A model generated the notes under the pieces. That model did not search any database, was not told where the DNA came from, and saw only the letters and a list, made by a program, of their open reading frames with translations. The position numbers were made by a program, and so were the translations under genes. Shown here one piece after another: positions 41,267-49,969 of a stretch of 60,217 nt of DNA. Positions within the stretch are counted from its first letter, which is position 1. Every line of letters begins with the position of its first letter. The stretch is from Planctomycetaceae bacterium (GTDB lineage Bacteria; Planctomycetota; Planctomycetia; Planctomycetales; Planctomycetaceae), in the NCBI GenBank assembly GCA_021732995.1, contig JAKFWA010000125.1:1-60217 (forward strand). The letters are read 5' to 3'.

Positions 41267-42637
41267 CTACATGTTGATCTCGAACCCCTTGCGGCTTTCG
41301 CGGCCGAGGAACGAGTTCGCTTGAGCGTCGCCAACGATTTCTCGCTTAACTGGGTCCCACTTCACTTCGCGGCCCAGACGCATCGCGATGTTGGAAAGGT
41401 GGCAGATCTCCAGCATGCGGTTGTGTGACCAGACGTCCGAGATCGGTTGCTTCCGAGCCTTCATGCCTTCGATGAAGTTGGCCGTGTGGTTCGAGCTGAC
41501 TTTGCCACCGTAGACCTTTTCGACCGCGCCTTCCGGCAGAGGCTTGTCCTTCAGGTCTTCCACTGGCTTGCCAGCGAGCTTTCCGCGGTTGACGAAGAAC
41601 CGACCCTCTGTGCCTTCGAACAGAATGCCGTTGTCGCCTTCGCTGGTGATGATCAACTCGACGTTGTTAGGCATGTCGGCGCGAATCGTGAACTGCGTCG
41701 CCGCGTTGTATTGATCGCTGACCGTGGGATGGCCGTCCTTGTATTCCACCGGCAGTTTGTAATCGACCGGCGTGACCTTGCTCGGCCCCGTTTCTGTGGC
41801 ACCGAGTGCCCAGCATGTGATGTCGACGTGGTGAGCTCCCCAGTCGGTGAGCTTGCCGCCGGAGTACTCGTGCCAGTTGCGGAACGAGTAGTGGCAGTTG
41901 CTGTAGAGCGGCACGCCACCGCCGTAGCCCTTACGCATTTCCGGCAGTTCCCGATAAGGAACCTTAGCTGCGGGGCCGAGCCAGAAGTCCCAATCAATGT
42001 GTCCAGGAGCTGCCACCGCTGGGATGACGGGCGAGGCTTCCATGCGGTCGATACCGCAGGTCACCTTCTTCACTGTGCCGATGCGACCGTCTCGGATGAG
42101 AGCGATCGCCTTCAAGAAGCGCTGATCGATCTCGGTGCGCTGCATCGTGCCGACCTGGAAGACTCGGCCGGTCTGCTTCACGATCTTCTCGATCAGCTTG
42201 CCTTCGTCGATCGTCAGCGTGAGCGGTTTCTCGCAGTAAACGTCTTTGCCCGCGAGCATCGCTTCGACTGCGATCTTCGTGTGCCAGTGGTCGGGGGTGG
42301 CGATCATCACCGCGTCGATGTCTTTGCGATCCAGAATCTTGCGGTAGTCCTTGTAAGCATCCGGCTTCTTGCCCTGAGCCTTCTCTACCTTGGCGACGTT
42401 TTCCGTCAGCACATTGGCGTCAACGTCAGCCAGAGCCGCGAAATTAGCGTTGCCGAACGACTTGCTGGTGATCGCCCAGCCTTGATTGCGCAGACCAATC
42501 GTCGCGAAGACCGGACGCTCGCTGGGTGTTTGATAGCCGAAGGCCCAGTTGGCTGACGGCAGGAAAATACTTGCCGTTCCCGCAGCGGCGACGCCTTGCA
42601 GGAACTGACGACGCGATGTTCGTTGAGCTGTTGTCAT
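41267..42637 (-). CDS. Gfo/Idh/MocA family oxidoreductase, Tat-exported
   Basis: The 456-residue protein starts with a twin-arginine signal (TSRRQFLQGVAAAG). A Rossmann-type domain follows, with ATPDHWHTKIAVEAMLAGKDVYCEKPL; the EKP motif is the family marker and its Lys is the usual catalytic residue. The C-terminal half (GGKLTDWGAHHVDITCWALG, HTANFIEGMKARKQPISD) is that of the large planctomycete exported subgroup. NAD(P) would have to be bound before Tat export. The substrate, likely a sugar derivative, is unknown. The first residues after the signal (IGLRNQGW) replace the more common GxGxxG loop, so cofactor binding may be altered. Confidence 0.9.
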   Translation of the reverse strand: MTTAQRTSRRQFLQGVAAAGTASIFLPSANWAFGYQTPSERPVFATIGLRNQGWAITSKSFGNANFAALADVDANVLTENVAKVEKAQGKKPDAYKDYRKILDRKDIDAVMIATPDHWHTKIAVEAMLAGKDVYCEKPLTLTIDEGKLIEKIVKQTGRVFQVGTMQRTEIDQRFLKAIALIRDGRIGTVKKVTCGIDRMEASPVIPAVAAPGHIDWDFWLGPAAKVPYRELPEMRKGYGGGVPLYSNCHYSFRNWHEYSGGKLTDWGAHHVDITCWALGATETGPSKVTPVDYKLPVEYKDGHPTVSDQYNAATQFTIRADMPNNVELIITSEGDNGILFEGTEGRFFVNRGKLAGKPVEDLKDKPLPEGAVEKVYGGKVSSNHTANFIEGMKARKQPISDVWSHNRMLEICHLSNIAMRLGREVKWDPVKREIVGDAQANSFLGRESRKGFEINM

Positions 42638-42951
42638 TTGAAGGTCTTTCCAAAGAAAACGCGTGGACCGCTGGCAGGCAGTTTATGGTTTACGGCTGCC
42701 TGAGGTGAGCTTGTCAGACGACTCGAAAGGCCGCGTTCAGCGGGCGCTGACAAAGAGCGATTTCAATCACCGACTCTTCGTGAATCCTAACTCAAGTTGT
42801 CAGTCGCTTGCAGTCTGTCCGCTGAACCCATGGACGTTTGCCTGCGGCGTCAGTGCCTAGCAGTGCCTAGAAGATTTGAGCCGCGCTGTTATTTTCGTAG
42901 CTCGTTGTCGCGGTGGACTCCGAAAACATTCGGCAAACAGGAGAGGTCCCG
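42638..42951. other. Intergenic region between divergent genes
   Basis: This 314-bp stretch separates the oxidoreductase (minus) from a small exported protein (plus). It holds a direct duplication CAGTGCCTAG-CAGTGCCTAG near 42851-42870. I saw no gene. Both promoters must lie here but none could be fixed. Confidence 0.5.
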
Positions 42952-43563
42952 ATGCTTCGTATTCTTGTTCTTGGTCTGCTGATGTCCGGAACCGTTTTGC
43001 TCGCGGATGAGCCGAATACTTATAAGCTCGCTGCCCCGGAGGGCTGGAGTGGAGAAACCATTTCGCTTCCGCCGCAATTCGCTCCGGACATGAAGCTGAA
43101 AGGCTCCGAGCACATCCGGTTCGCGCCCGGGATGATGAAGGCCTCTTCAGAGTCGTTCTTCAGTTACGCCTTTGTGTTCGAACTGCAGCCTAAGCCAGCC
43201 TTGACGGAAGCCGTCATCAAAGAGGAGTTCCTGACGTACTATAAGGGGCTGTGCAAGGCGGTTCTGAACGGAAAGGGCCCCGACGTTGATCCGTCTGAAT
43301 TCAAGATTGAGCTGCAGCCAGTGAAGGCTGAAGGTCAGCGTGCCTCGGAAGAAAACAATGCAAAAACCCCGACACAGTATGTCGGAACCCTGAATTGGGT
43401 TGAGCCATTCGCTACGAAGAAGCCGCAGAAGCTGAACCTCGAAATCTGGACTTGGACCAGGAACGACCAGAATTACATTTTCGCATGCGTCTCCCCTCAA
43501 GCACGGGACGCGGGGATTTGGAAGCAGCTGCGAGAAATACGTGACAATTATTTGAAGAAGTAG
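42952..43563 (+). CDS. Small exported protein of unknown function
   Basis: The 203-residue protein has a signal peptide (MLRILVLGLLMSGTVLLA) followed by a mature domain starting YKLAAPEGWSGETISLPP. The pattern of one domain with LNWVEPFATKKPQKLNLEIW near the end resembles small planctomycete lipoprotein-like or lipocalin-like exported proteins, but I do not recognise a family. ATG 42952 has GGAGAGG upstream and is the first residue of the signal peptide. It precedes the M28 peptidase by 47 bp and may be in its operon. Confidence 0.72.
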   Translation: MLRILVLGLLMSGTVLLADEPNTYKLAAPEGWSGETISLPPQFAPDMKLKGSEHIRFAPGMMKASSESFFSYAFVFELQPKPALTEAVIKEEFLTYYKGLCKAVLNGKGPDVDPSEFKIELQPVKAEGQRASEENNAKTPTQYVGTLNWVEPFATKKPQKLNLEIWTWTRNDQNYIFACVSPQARDAGIWKQLREIRDNYLKK

Positions 43564-43610
43564 CGTGCGCTGCCCTCAAGCTGTTTTGAAATCTCGATGA
43601 GGAAACTTCT

Positions 43611-45221
43611 GTGGCGTATCGATTTCTTCCGCTGCTCGTGATTGTGTCGTTGGCTTCCGTGTCACTCGCTGGCGAGATCTCAGCAGACCGTATCAAGTCC
43701 GCGGTTGCCCAACTGGCCAGCGACAGGCTGGAAGGTCGCGAGCCGGGGACCAATGGCGAGATCCTCACGACGGAGTACATCGCCGACGAGTTCGAAAAGG
43801 CTGGTTTGAAGGCGATTGGAGATCGTGGTTCGTACCTTCAGCCGGTGCCGCTGGTGCGTGTCATCACGAGTCCGAGGTCGACGCTTCAGGCTGTGAAGCT
43901 TGGCACTGTGCTCGACATTGCCTGTGAGGATGGCTTCGCAGGCGTGAGTCAGACGCAAACTGGAGCCGAAGAATTTGATGCCGAGGCCATCTTCGTCGGG
44001 CACGGCATCACCGCTCCGGAATACGGTTGGGAGGATTATCAAAAGGCGGACATAAAGGGCAAAGTTGTCGTCCTCTTCACGAATGAGCCGCCGTCGAGCG
44101 ATCCCCAGTTCTTCGGCGGTACCGCTCTGACTTACTACGGGCGCTGGTCTTACAAGTATGAGGAGGCGGCGCGGCGAGGTGCGAAGGCTTGCTTCATCAT
44201 CCATACGAATGAGACCGCGGGTTATCCGTATTCGGTCGTGCGGCGGCTCGAAAGTGCGCAGCTCAAACGAGAACCCGATCAACCTGTGCTCGCTTTTGCG
44301 GGCTGGCTTTCAAGGGCAGCAGGTGACGAGCTGCTAGCGCTGTCCGGCCGCACCGTCGAAGGCGCTTTGAAAGAAGCGGACGCCAAAGGGTTCAAACCGT
44401 ATTCCCTCGGCGTAAACCTGAAAGGCAGCATGCCGACGCGCGTTGAGAACTTCGTCAGCAACAACGTGGCCGGTTTGGTGGAGGGCAGTGATCCGCAGTT
44501 GAAGTCTGAGGCCATCGTCTTCACGGCGCACTGGGATCATCTGGGTATCGGTCGTCCGGTGCTCGGTGATGCGATTTATAACGGAGCGGCGGATAATGCC
44601 ACCGGCTGTGGACTTCTGCTGGAATTGGCACGAGCATGGTCGACTCAGTCACCGAAGCCTAAGCGCTCGGCGATTTTTCTTTCCGTGACAGCGGAGGAGA
44701 AAGGGCTGCTCGGTTCCAGGTACTACGCGCGAAATCCGCTCGTTCCACTGAGCAAGACCGCACTCAATCTGAACGTCGACATGATCCTGCCGCTGGGTGT
44801 GCCGGAATCTGTTGTTGTTACAGGCGCCAATCGAACGACGGTCTGGCCGACGGTTCAGGCGGCAGCGGCGAAGAATCATCTTGAGATTGAAATCGACCAG
44901 AGGGCGCATCTGGGAATCTTCTATCGCTCCGACCATTTCTCGATGGCACGGGCTGGAATTCCGGCATTCTCCGTTGCCTCCGGAATGAAGATCACAGGCA
45001 AGGCTAGTGACTTCGCCCGCAACGCTCACAAGGATTTCAACGATAGGGCCTACCACTCGCCGCAGGATGAATTCCAGCCGAACTGGGATTTCTCCGGCTT
45101 CGTGAAGCTGGCCGAGTTCATGCTGGACGTCGCTCGCGAGGTTGCGAACGCCGACCGGTTGCCGACGTGGAACATTGGCGATGAGTTCCGGGCCGCACGT
45201 GACAAGCAACAAGCGAAGTAG
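43611..45221 (+). CDS. Exported M28 family zinc aminopeptidase with PA domain
   Basis: The 536-residue protein has a signal peptide (about 1-20). A PA-type insert lies around residues 125-290. The dinuclear zinc site of family M28 is complete: H307 in AHWDH, D328 in GAADNATG, E362-E363 in TAEEKG, D390 in LNVDM and H482 in RAYHSPQD. It should cleave N-terminal residues from peptides outside the cytoplasm. Start GTG 43611 has GAGGAAAC upstream. The next gene starts 135 bp downstream. Confidence 0.92.
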   Translation: MAYRFLPLLVIVSLASVSLAGEISADRIKSAVAQLASDRLEGREPGTNGEILTTEYIADEFEKAGLKAIGDRGSYLQPVPLVRVITSPRSTLQAVKLGTVLDIACEDGFAGVSQTQTGAEEFDAEAIFVGHGITAPEYGWEDYQKADIKGKVVVLFTNEPPSSDPQFFGGTALTYYGRWSYKYEEAARRGAKACFIIHTNETAGYPYSVVRRLESAQLKREPDQPVLAFAGWLSRAAGDELLALSGRTVEGALKEADAKGFKPYSLGVNLKGSMPTRVENFVSNNVAGLVEGSDPQLKSEAIVFTAHWDHLGIGRPVLGDAIYNGAADNATGCGLLLELARAWSTQSPKPKRSAIFLSVTAEEKGLLGSRYYARNPLVPLSKTALNLNVDMILPLGVPESVVVTGANRTTVWPTVQAAAAKNHLEIEIDQRAHLGIFYRSDHFSMARAGIPAFSVASGMKITGKASDFARNAHKDFNDRAYHSPQDEFQPNWDFSGFVKLAEFMLDVAREVANADRLPTWNIGDEFRAARDKQQAK

Positions 45222-45356
45222 AAGCTCATCGCGATGATGCGCAGATGGCTTGAGCTGACCTGCTTTGCGACTGATCGGCCGAGGCTTACGATGGTTGTGA
45301 ACCTGCTGGCAACGCAGCGGCAATCATTCGCAATCCCTATGAAAAGGAACCATCAG

Positions 45357-45938
45357 ATGCGGCGACTCGTTTCAGCGTGGGCGTTGGTACTGGGACTCGG
45401 AACTGCGGTATGCGGTAACGCCGCCTATTCCGCCGATGAGTATGCGTATGACGGAGTGCACTCTTCCGTCAGCTTCAAGGCGCGGCATCTCGATATCAGT
45501 TGGATTCATGGTCGATTCAACGAGGTCGAAGGGAAGTTCTCGCTGGACCGGGAAGATCCGACGAAATCAACGTTTGCCCTGACGATCAAAGCCGACAGCG
45601 TTGATACGGCCAACAAGGCTCGCGACGAACATCTGCGGCAGCCGGACTACTTCGACACCAAGCAGTTTCCGACCATCGAATTCAAAAGCAAGAGCGTGAA
45701 AGTCATCAAAGACGGCTTTGAAGTCACCGGCGACTTCACGATGCACGGCACGACCAAGAAGGTCACACTGAAACTGATGGGCGGGAAAGAGCACGAGTTC
45801 AAGAATGGCGTCAAACGCGTCGCGTTTTCGACGGAACTGTCCCTCAAACGCAGCGACTTCGGCTTTGACAAGAACGCCATCGGACCGATCGGGGATGAGG
45901 CGCTGATCATCATTGATTGCGAAGGCATGCGGAAATAG
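45357..45938 (+). CDS. YceI family exported lipid-binding protein
   Basis: The 193-residue protein has a signal peptide (about 1-28) and the YceI beta-barrel signature: DGVHSSVSFKARHLDISWIHGRF is the first hairpin, then ADSVDTANKARDEHL and PDYFDTKQFPTIEFKS, and the last strand SFGFD-type segment LKRSDFGFDKN. YceI proteins bind polyisoprenoid chains in the periplasm. ATG 45357 has AAGGA nine bases upstream; the frame runs back to 45234 but the extra residues do not fit a signal. The next gene starts three bases after the stop. Confidence 0.92.
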   Translation: MRRLVSAWALVLGLGTAVCGNAAYSADEYAYDGVHSSVSFKARHLDISWIHGRFNEVEGKFSLDREDPTKSTFALTIKADSVDTANKARDEHLRQPDYFDTKQFPTIEFKSKSVKVIKDGFEVTGDFTMHGTTKKVTLKLMGGKEHEFKNGVKRVAFSTELSLKRSDFGFDKNAIGPIGDEALIIIDCEGMRK

Positions 45939-45941
45939 CCG

Positions 45942-46904
45942 ATGCCCGACCCGGTGCTGTATCTCAAGTCCATGGGCGTTGCGGCCATCGTCAGTGCGAT
46001 CGTGGTACTGGCGATGGCGATGCTGCGGCGAACGGTGAGTAGCACGCGGCTTACTTCCGCTTGCGTTCTGGCGATGGGACTGGGGCTCGCGCTGGGGTGC
46101 AACGTCTTGGAGATGCGATGGACCTGGCCACCCGTGAAGGGGCTTGATCGTCTTTTGATGATCGTCATTCCGATGGCTCTCGGCATCGAATTGATTGCAG
46201 GGCTGGAAAAACTGCCGCAGTGGGTAGCGTGGTTCTTGCGATTGAGCCTTGCCGCAGTTGCTCCGAGGATTCTCTTGCATGGCTCTGTGTTCTTGACTGG
46301 GTCTGGCAGCGATTGGACGCTTTGGGATGGTGGTGTCGCTGTACTGATCTGTGGTGCGTTATTGGCATTTACCTGGGGACTACTTGGCTGGTTGTCTCGG
46401 CGTTCGGGGGGAATCTCGATTCCCTTCGCTCTGAGCCTGACGACTCAGTGCGCTGGCCTGACCGTCATGCTGGCTGGTTATCTCAAGGGAGGCGCAACGG
46501 CGTTTCCGCTGGCTGCGACCATCATCTCGACGGCGATCGCGACTAAGCTGGTCACGATGCGCTCTGGAACCTCCGAGAAACTCGGCTTAGCCGCGATCAT
46601 CGGAGTCGGAGTGATCGGCTTGTTCGGCGTGTTGATGATCGGTCGGTTCTTTGGTCGACTCTCAACCGGTAGCGCAGTAGTGCTGATGCTGGCTCCTGTG
46701 CTGTGTTGGGCGACCGAGTTGTCGTTCCTGCGACGTCGAAAACCGTGGATGGTGGGCTCGCTCCGCTTGGGGCTGGTTGCGATTCCGCTGGTGGTGGTCC
46801 TCGCTGTCGCGAAACGTGACTTTGATCGAGACATGGCGCCATTACTGGGAGAAATACCGACGCGCGATGGCGTTGTTGATACCCTGATTCGAAGGAACCT
46901 CTGA
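45942..46904 (+). CDS. Polytopic inner-membrane protein of unknown function
   Basis: The 320-residue protein has about nine hydrophobic helices (for example 12-28, 40-55, 69-86, 96-110, 130-150, 160-185, 190-205, 216-236, 245-262 and 275-290) with few polar residues between them. No known transporter or enzyme motif is visible. It is three bases after YceI and two bases before the aldo/keto reductase, so the three are very likely co-transcribed. The C-terminus (DFDRDMAPLLGEIP) is soluble. Confidence 0.7.
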   Translation: MPDPVLYLKSMGVAAIVSAIVVLAMAMLRRTVSSTRLTSACVLAMGLGLALGCNVLEMRWTWPPVKGLDRLLMIVIPMALGIELIAGLEKLPQWVAWFLRLSLAAVAPRILLHGSVFLTGSGSDWTLWDGGVAVLICGALLAFTWGLLGWLSRRSGGISIPFALSLTTQCAGLTVMLAGYLKGGATAFPLAATIISTAIATKLVTMRSGTSEKLGLAAIIGVGVIGLFGVLMIGRFFGRLSTGSAVVLMLAPVLCWATELSFLRRRKPWMVGSLRLGLVAIPLVVVLAVAKRDFDRDMAPLLGEIPTRDGVVDTLIRRNL

Positions 46905-46906
46905 CG

Positions 46907-47815
46907 ATGGAACGCCGAATACTGGGACGCACCGGGCTGGCCGTCACGCAGCTCGGTTATGGCAGCATGGGGTTGCGCGGGCCGCTGACTTGGGGCGTGC
47001 GAGTGGTGAGCGATCAGGACGCGGACCGGTTTCTCAACGCGGTGTTGGATGCGGGTATCAACTTCATCGACACGTCGCCGGACTATGGGGTCAGTGAGGA
47101 ACGGATCGGCCGCTACATAGGCTCACGCCGTGGTGAGTTCTATCTCGCTACCAAATGCGGATGCGTCTACACGCAACGGGAAGATCACCTCGAACTCGAT
47201 CACGTCTGGAAGCCCGACGTGATTCAGAGAAATCTGGAAACAAGCCTGCAGCGGCTGCGTACCGACTATGTGGACGTATTGCAGTTTCATGGCGGCGACG
47301 CCGAAACGTTGCAACGCGAAGGGCTGATCGATGTCGTCACAAAGCTCCGGGATCAGGGTTTGGTCCGATTCATCGGCGTTTCAAGCTCATTGCCGCATTT
47401 GCCTGCTCTGATCGACCTGGGTGTGTTCGACACGTTCCAGATTCCGTACTCGTGCCTGGCGCCGCAGCATCATGATCTGATCTGCCGCGCCGCTGAATCG
47501 GGAGCTGGAATTATTCTCAGAGGCGGCATCGCACAAGGTGGCCCGGATGCCGAAATTCAGCGACCAGCACTCAATGAGATCTGGGACAAAGCCCGCCTCG
47601 ACGAGCTGCGCCCGGACGGCATGTCGCGTGCAGAATTCATCCTGCGATACACACTCGCGAATTCGTACTGCCACACCGCAATCATCGGCACCTGCAATCT
47701 CGCCCATCTGGCCGAGAACCTGGCGGCAGCCAATCGCGGGCCGTTGCCGCAGGAACTTGTTTCAGAGATCTCCGCGCGAGTTGACGGAGTTCTCACCGCG
47801 CAACCGGGGAACTAA
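46907..47815 (+). CDS. Aldo/keto reductase
   Basis: The 302-residue protein has the full catalytic set of the family: D55 and Y60 in FIDTSPDYG, K83 in LATKCG and H128 in LQFHGG. The start MERRILGRTGLAVTQLGYGSMG and the later GVSSSLP segment are those of bacterial aldo/keto reductases that use NADPH. The substrate is unknown. ATG 46907 has AAGGAA upstream. The last 23 bases overlap the end of the triheme cytochrome gene on the other strand. Confidence 0.92.
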   Translation: MERRILGRTGLAVTQLGYGSMGLRGPLTWGVRVVSDQDADRFLNAVLDAGINFIDTSPDYGVSEERIGRYIGSRRGEFYLATKCGCVYTQREDHLELDHVWKPDVIQRNLETSLQRLRTDYVDVLQFHGGDAETLQREGLIDVVTKLRDQGLVRFIGVSSSLPHLPALIDLGVFDTFQIPYSCLAPQHHDLICRAAESGAGIILRGGIAQGGPDAEIQRPALNEIWDKARLDELRPDGMSRAEFILRYTLANSYCHTAIIGTCNLAHLAENLAAANRGPLPQELVSEISARVDGVLTAQPGN

Positions 47816-48962
47816 GCGAAGAATAGTACTGTGCCACGTCATCAATCTGCTGCTGGTTCAATCCGGCTGAAACTCGCAGCATGAGATGGGAATAGGCAGT
47901 TCCTCCACGCTGGTGTTGCTGGAATAGAGTGAGCTGCAGAGTGAGATACTCGGCGTACTGGCCGGCGAGCAGTGGGTAGTTGCGGTTGCGAGGCGTCTCG
48001 CCGGGGCCGTGGCAGTCGACGCAGGCGGGGACATCTTTGTCGGGGATGCCTTCGTGCGCGATGGTTTGACCGCGCTCGATGGCCGATGTGGTTCGATCTC
48101 GCGCTGCGGCGGGCGATGCTGGTTTTTGCTGCTCGTAATACTGTGCCAGTTGCTGGATTCGTTCGGAACTTATTCCCGCGGCGATCGGTTCCATGATCCC
48201 GCTGTGGCGGTCCCCGCGAGCATAGGCTTTCAGGGACTCCGCCGTGTACTCGGCGCGCTGGCCCGCGATTCGGGGAAAGGCGGCAAGTTCTCGTCCGTTG
48301 CCGCCGAGCCCATGACAAGGTGCGCAGCTCTCAACCACGATGGTCGACGTACCTGGTTCCAAGGCTGTCAGCGACTCGTGCTGTTGGGTGGTTCGCGACG
48401 CGCCCTTCACCAACTGCTGATACTCCTCGGCATCCAACTCCGGAAATGCCAGCAGAAACGCGACGACCGCCCATACCTCGTCGTCACGTTGCTGCGCTGG
48501 CCAGGCGGGCATGCCTGTGAACTTGATACCGTGCTTGACCATGTAAAACAGCTCTTCCGGCTTCCACCGAGTGACCGTGTCCGGAAGGTAGGGAGGCACA
48601 GGTTCCATGCTGTGCGCGATTCTCGGATGGTGCAGTTCAGGGCTGCCATGACACGGTCGACAACCGATTTCATAGTGTCCGGCGCCCTTTAGAATGAGCG
48701 ATCGATCGTCCAGCGGCGGAGCTTTTAAACCGAGAGTGTGGGTTGCGACTGATCGCTCCTTCGAGAATTGCAGGAACCAGCGCGTGATCGCCCAGTGTCC
48801 CGAACTGGCCTTGATGGGAATCACGCCGGAAGCCGCGACGAGTACACCTACGATACCGAGCGCCACGCAGAATACTGTAATTGGTAGTATCCAGTGTCTC
48901 AGAAGCGATCGCGCATCGCCGCTTCCCTCAGCGCTGGCTACTTTGAACCAGTTACGGATCAT
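47793..48962 (-). CDS. Membrane-anchored triheme cytochrome c
   Basis: The 389-residue protein has one N-terminal membrane helix (about 25-48) and three heme c sites: C101-R-P-C-H105, C213-A-P-C-H217 and C314-V-D-C-H318, each with later Met residues for axial ligation. The first domain resembles cytochrome c families that feed oxidases; the last two resemble cytochrome c4-like diheme units. ATG 48962 has AGGAGAAG upstream and overlaps the ctaG stop by ATGA. It is the last gene of the oxidase operon and probably passes electrons to the CuA/heme c of subunit II. Confidence 0.9.
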   Translation of the reverse strand: MIRNWFKVASAEGSGDARSLLRHWILPITVFCVALGIVGVLVAASGVIPIKASSGHWAITRWFLQFSKERSVATHTLGLKAPPLDDRSLILKGAGHYEIGCRPCHGSPELHHPRIAHSMEPVPPYLPDTVTRWKPEELFYMVKHGIKFTGMPAWPAQQRDDEVWAVVAFLLAFPELDAEEYQQLVKGASRTTQQHESLTALEPGTSTIVVESCAPCHGLGGNGRELAAFPRIAGQRAEYTAESLKAYARGDRHSGIMEPIAAGISSERIQQLAQYYEQQKPASPAAARDRTTSAIERGQTIAHEGIPDKDVPACVDCHGPGETPRNRNYPLLAGQYAEYLTLQLTLFQQHQRGGTAYSHLMLRVSAGLNQQQIDDVAQYYSSLSSPVAR

Positions 48963-49591
48963 GGTTCTTCTCCTGCGTTCAGCGAGGTGCGCTGTACTAA
49001 GCTCTGTGTCAGCCACAGTCCGCCGGCGAGGTACGAGATACCTCCGACGAGCAGCATGATGGCGCCTCCGAGATGCTGGTCATCAAGCGGCGTAAAGGCT
49101 GAATGGTGATGGGCATGATAGAAGAGCGGGCGCGGCGCGAGTGCCAACAACGCCCCCAGCAGCGTCATATGCATGGATGTCAGCAGTAAGCCGATCACTC
49201 CCGCGGCACGACGTGATCCGGCGTACGCGGAATCTCCGCCGAAGGCTGATAACCACATCATCAAGCCAGTCAGCAGGAATGTGGCTTGTTCTGTGATCAA
49301 TCCCGGCGTGGTATGACGCGCTGCATGATGCAGCGCGGGGGCATGCCAGGCCCAGACTGCGATCAGTTCGATGATCGATGCCGGAATCGGAGCAAACAAC
49401 GTCGGTGTATGACGCACCGGGTCGAACCTTGATCCCGCGATTCCGAACGCCAACAGCGGAGCTGCAACCGCGACCACGCCCATATGCATCGTCATATGGG
49501 CCCAGAACGTGTGCTGTCCCAGTTGCGGCAATGGCGCAATCCACACCGCGACAAGTGAAAGCAGTCCAGAGATCAACAGGCACGACCGCAT
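48959..49591 (-). CDS. ctaG: Cytochrome c oxidase assembly protein, CtaG (caa3) type
   Basis: The 210-residue protein has about six membrane helices and the conserved His pattern of the caa3-type CtaG family: QHTFWAHMTMHMG near the N-terminus, WHAPALHHAARH in the middle and YHAHHH later. These histidines are thought to help deliver copper to subunit I. The ATG at 49591 overlaps the preceding stop (TGATG) and has GGAGAG upstream; GTG 49600 is less likely. It also overlaps the following cytochrome gene by ATGA. Confidence 0.9.
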   Translation of the reverse strand: MRSCLLISGLLSLVAVWIAPLPQLGQHTFWAHMTMHMGVVAVAAPLLAFGIAGSRFDPVRHTPTLFAPIPASIIELIAVWAWHAPALHHAARHTTPGLITEQATFLLTGLMMWLSAFGGDSAYAGSRRAAGVIGLLLTSMHMTLLGALLALAPRPLFYHAHHHSAFTPLDDQHLGGAIMLLVGGISYLAGGLWLTQSLVQRTSLNAGEEP

Positions 49592-49968
49592 CAGTAACAC
49601 TCTCCAAAGAAAAGGGCGACCAGCGAAACAAACAGCACCGCCACTCCGCTCAAAGCCGATAGCAGCAATGTGGCAAAGCCGAGAAAGCGGTGACGGTCTT
49701 CGGGGGTATCAGCGTTGTGCGGGAGCTCTGCATCACCGAAGCGATGTCGCCCACAGCCAATCCAACCGACTATCCCGATTCCGGTGAGTGCCACTACGGA
49801 ATAGACCACGATCGCCAGGCGAACCGCTGTGAGTGAACCGCCGAGTCCGGCGAACTTCTCGCACCAGATAGCGGCGCTGGCATAACACAGCACGAAGTGC
49901 GCAGCCCAGATCGAGGGCGAAGCCGTTAACAGCCAAAGACTCTGATGTTGTTCGGCAGTCTGTGACAT
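49591..49968 (-). CDS. Small oxidase-cluster membrane protein
   Basis: The 125-residue protein has three membrane helices (about 18-35, 48-70, 95-120). The N-terminal SLWLLTASPSIWAAHFVLCYASAAIWCEK is the kind of sequence I associate with a small membrane protein that accompanies fused cox subunit I-III genes in proteobacteria. It may be a small extra subunit or an assembly factor. It starts one base after the stop of the subunit I-III gene and ends in the ctaG start (TGATG). There are no heme or copper motifs. Confidence 0.78.
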   Translation of the reverse strand: MSQTAEQHQSLWLLTASPSIWAAHFVLCYASAAIWCEKFAGLGGSLTAVRLAIVVYSVVALTGIGIVGWIGCGRHRFGDAELPHNADTPEDRHRFLGFATLLLSALSGVAVLFVSLVALFFGECY

Positions 49969-49969
49969 G

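Noticed and set aside
41447-42556. Plus-strand frame of 369 codons
   Set aside because: It lies entirely antisense to the Gfo/Idh/MocA gene, whose motifs are complete. Long antisense frames are common in GC-rich genes.
42851-42870. Tandem duplication of CAGTGCCTAG
   Set aside because: Two copies of ten bases in an intergenic region are too little evidence for a functional repeat.
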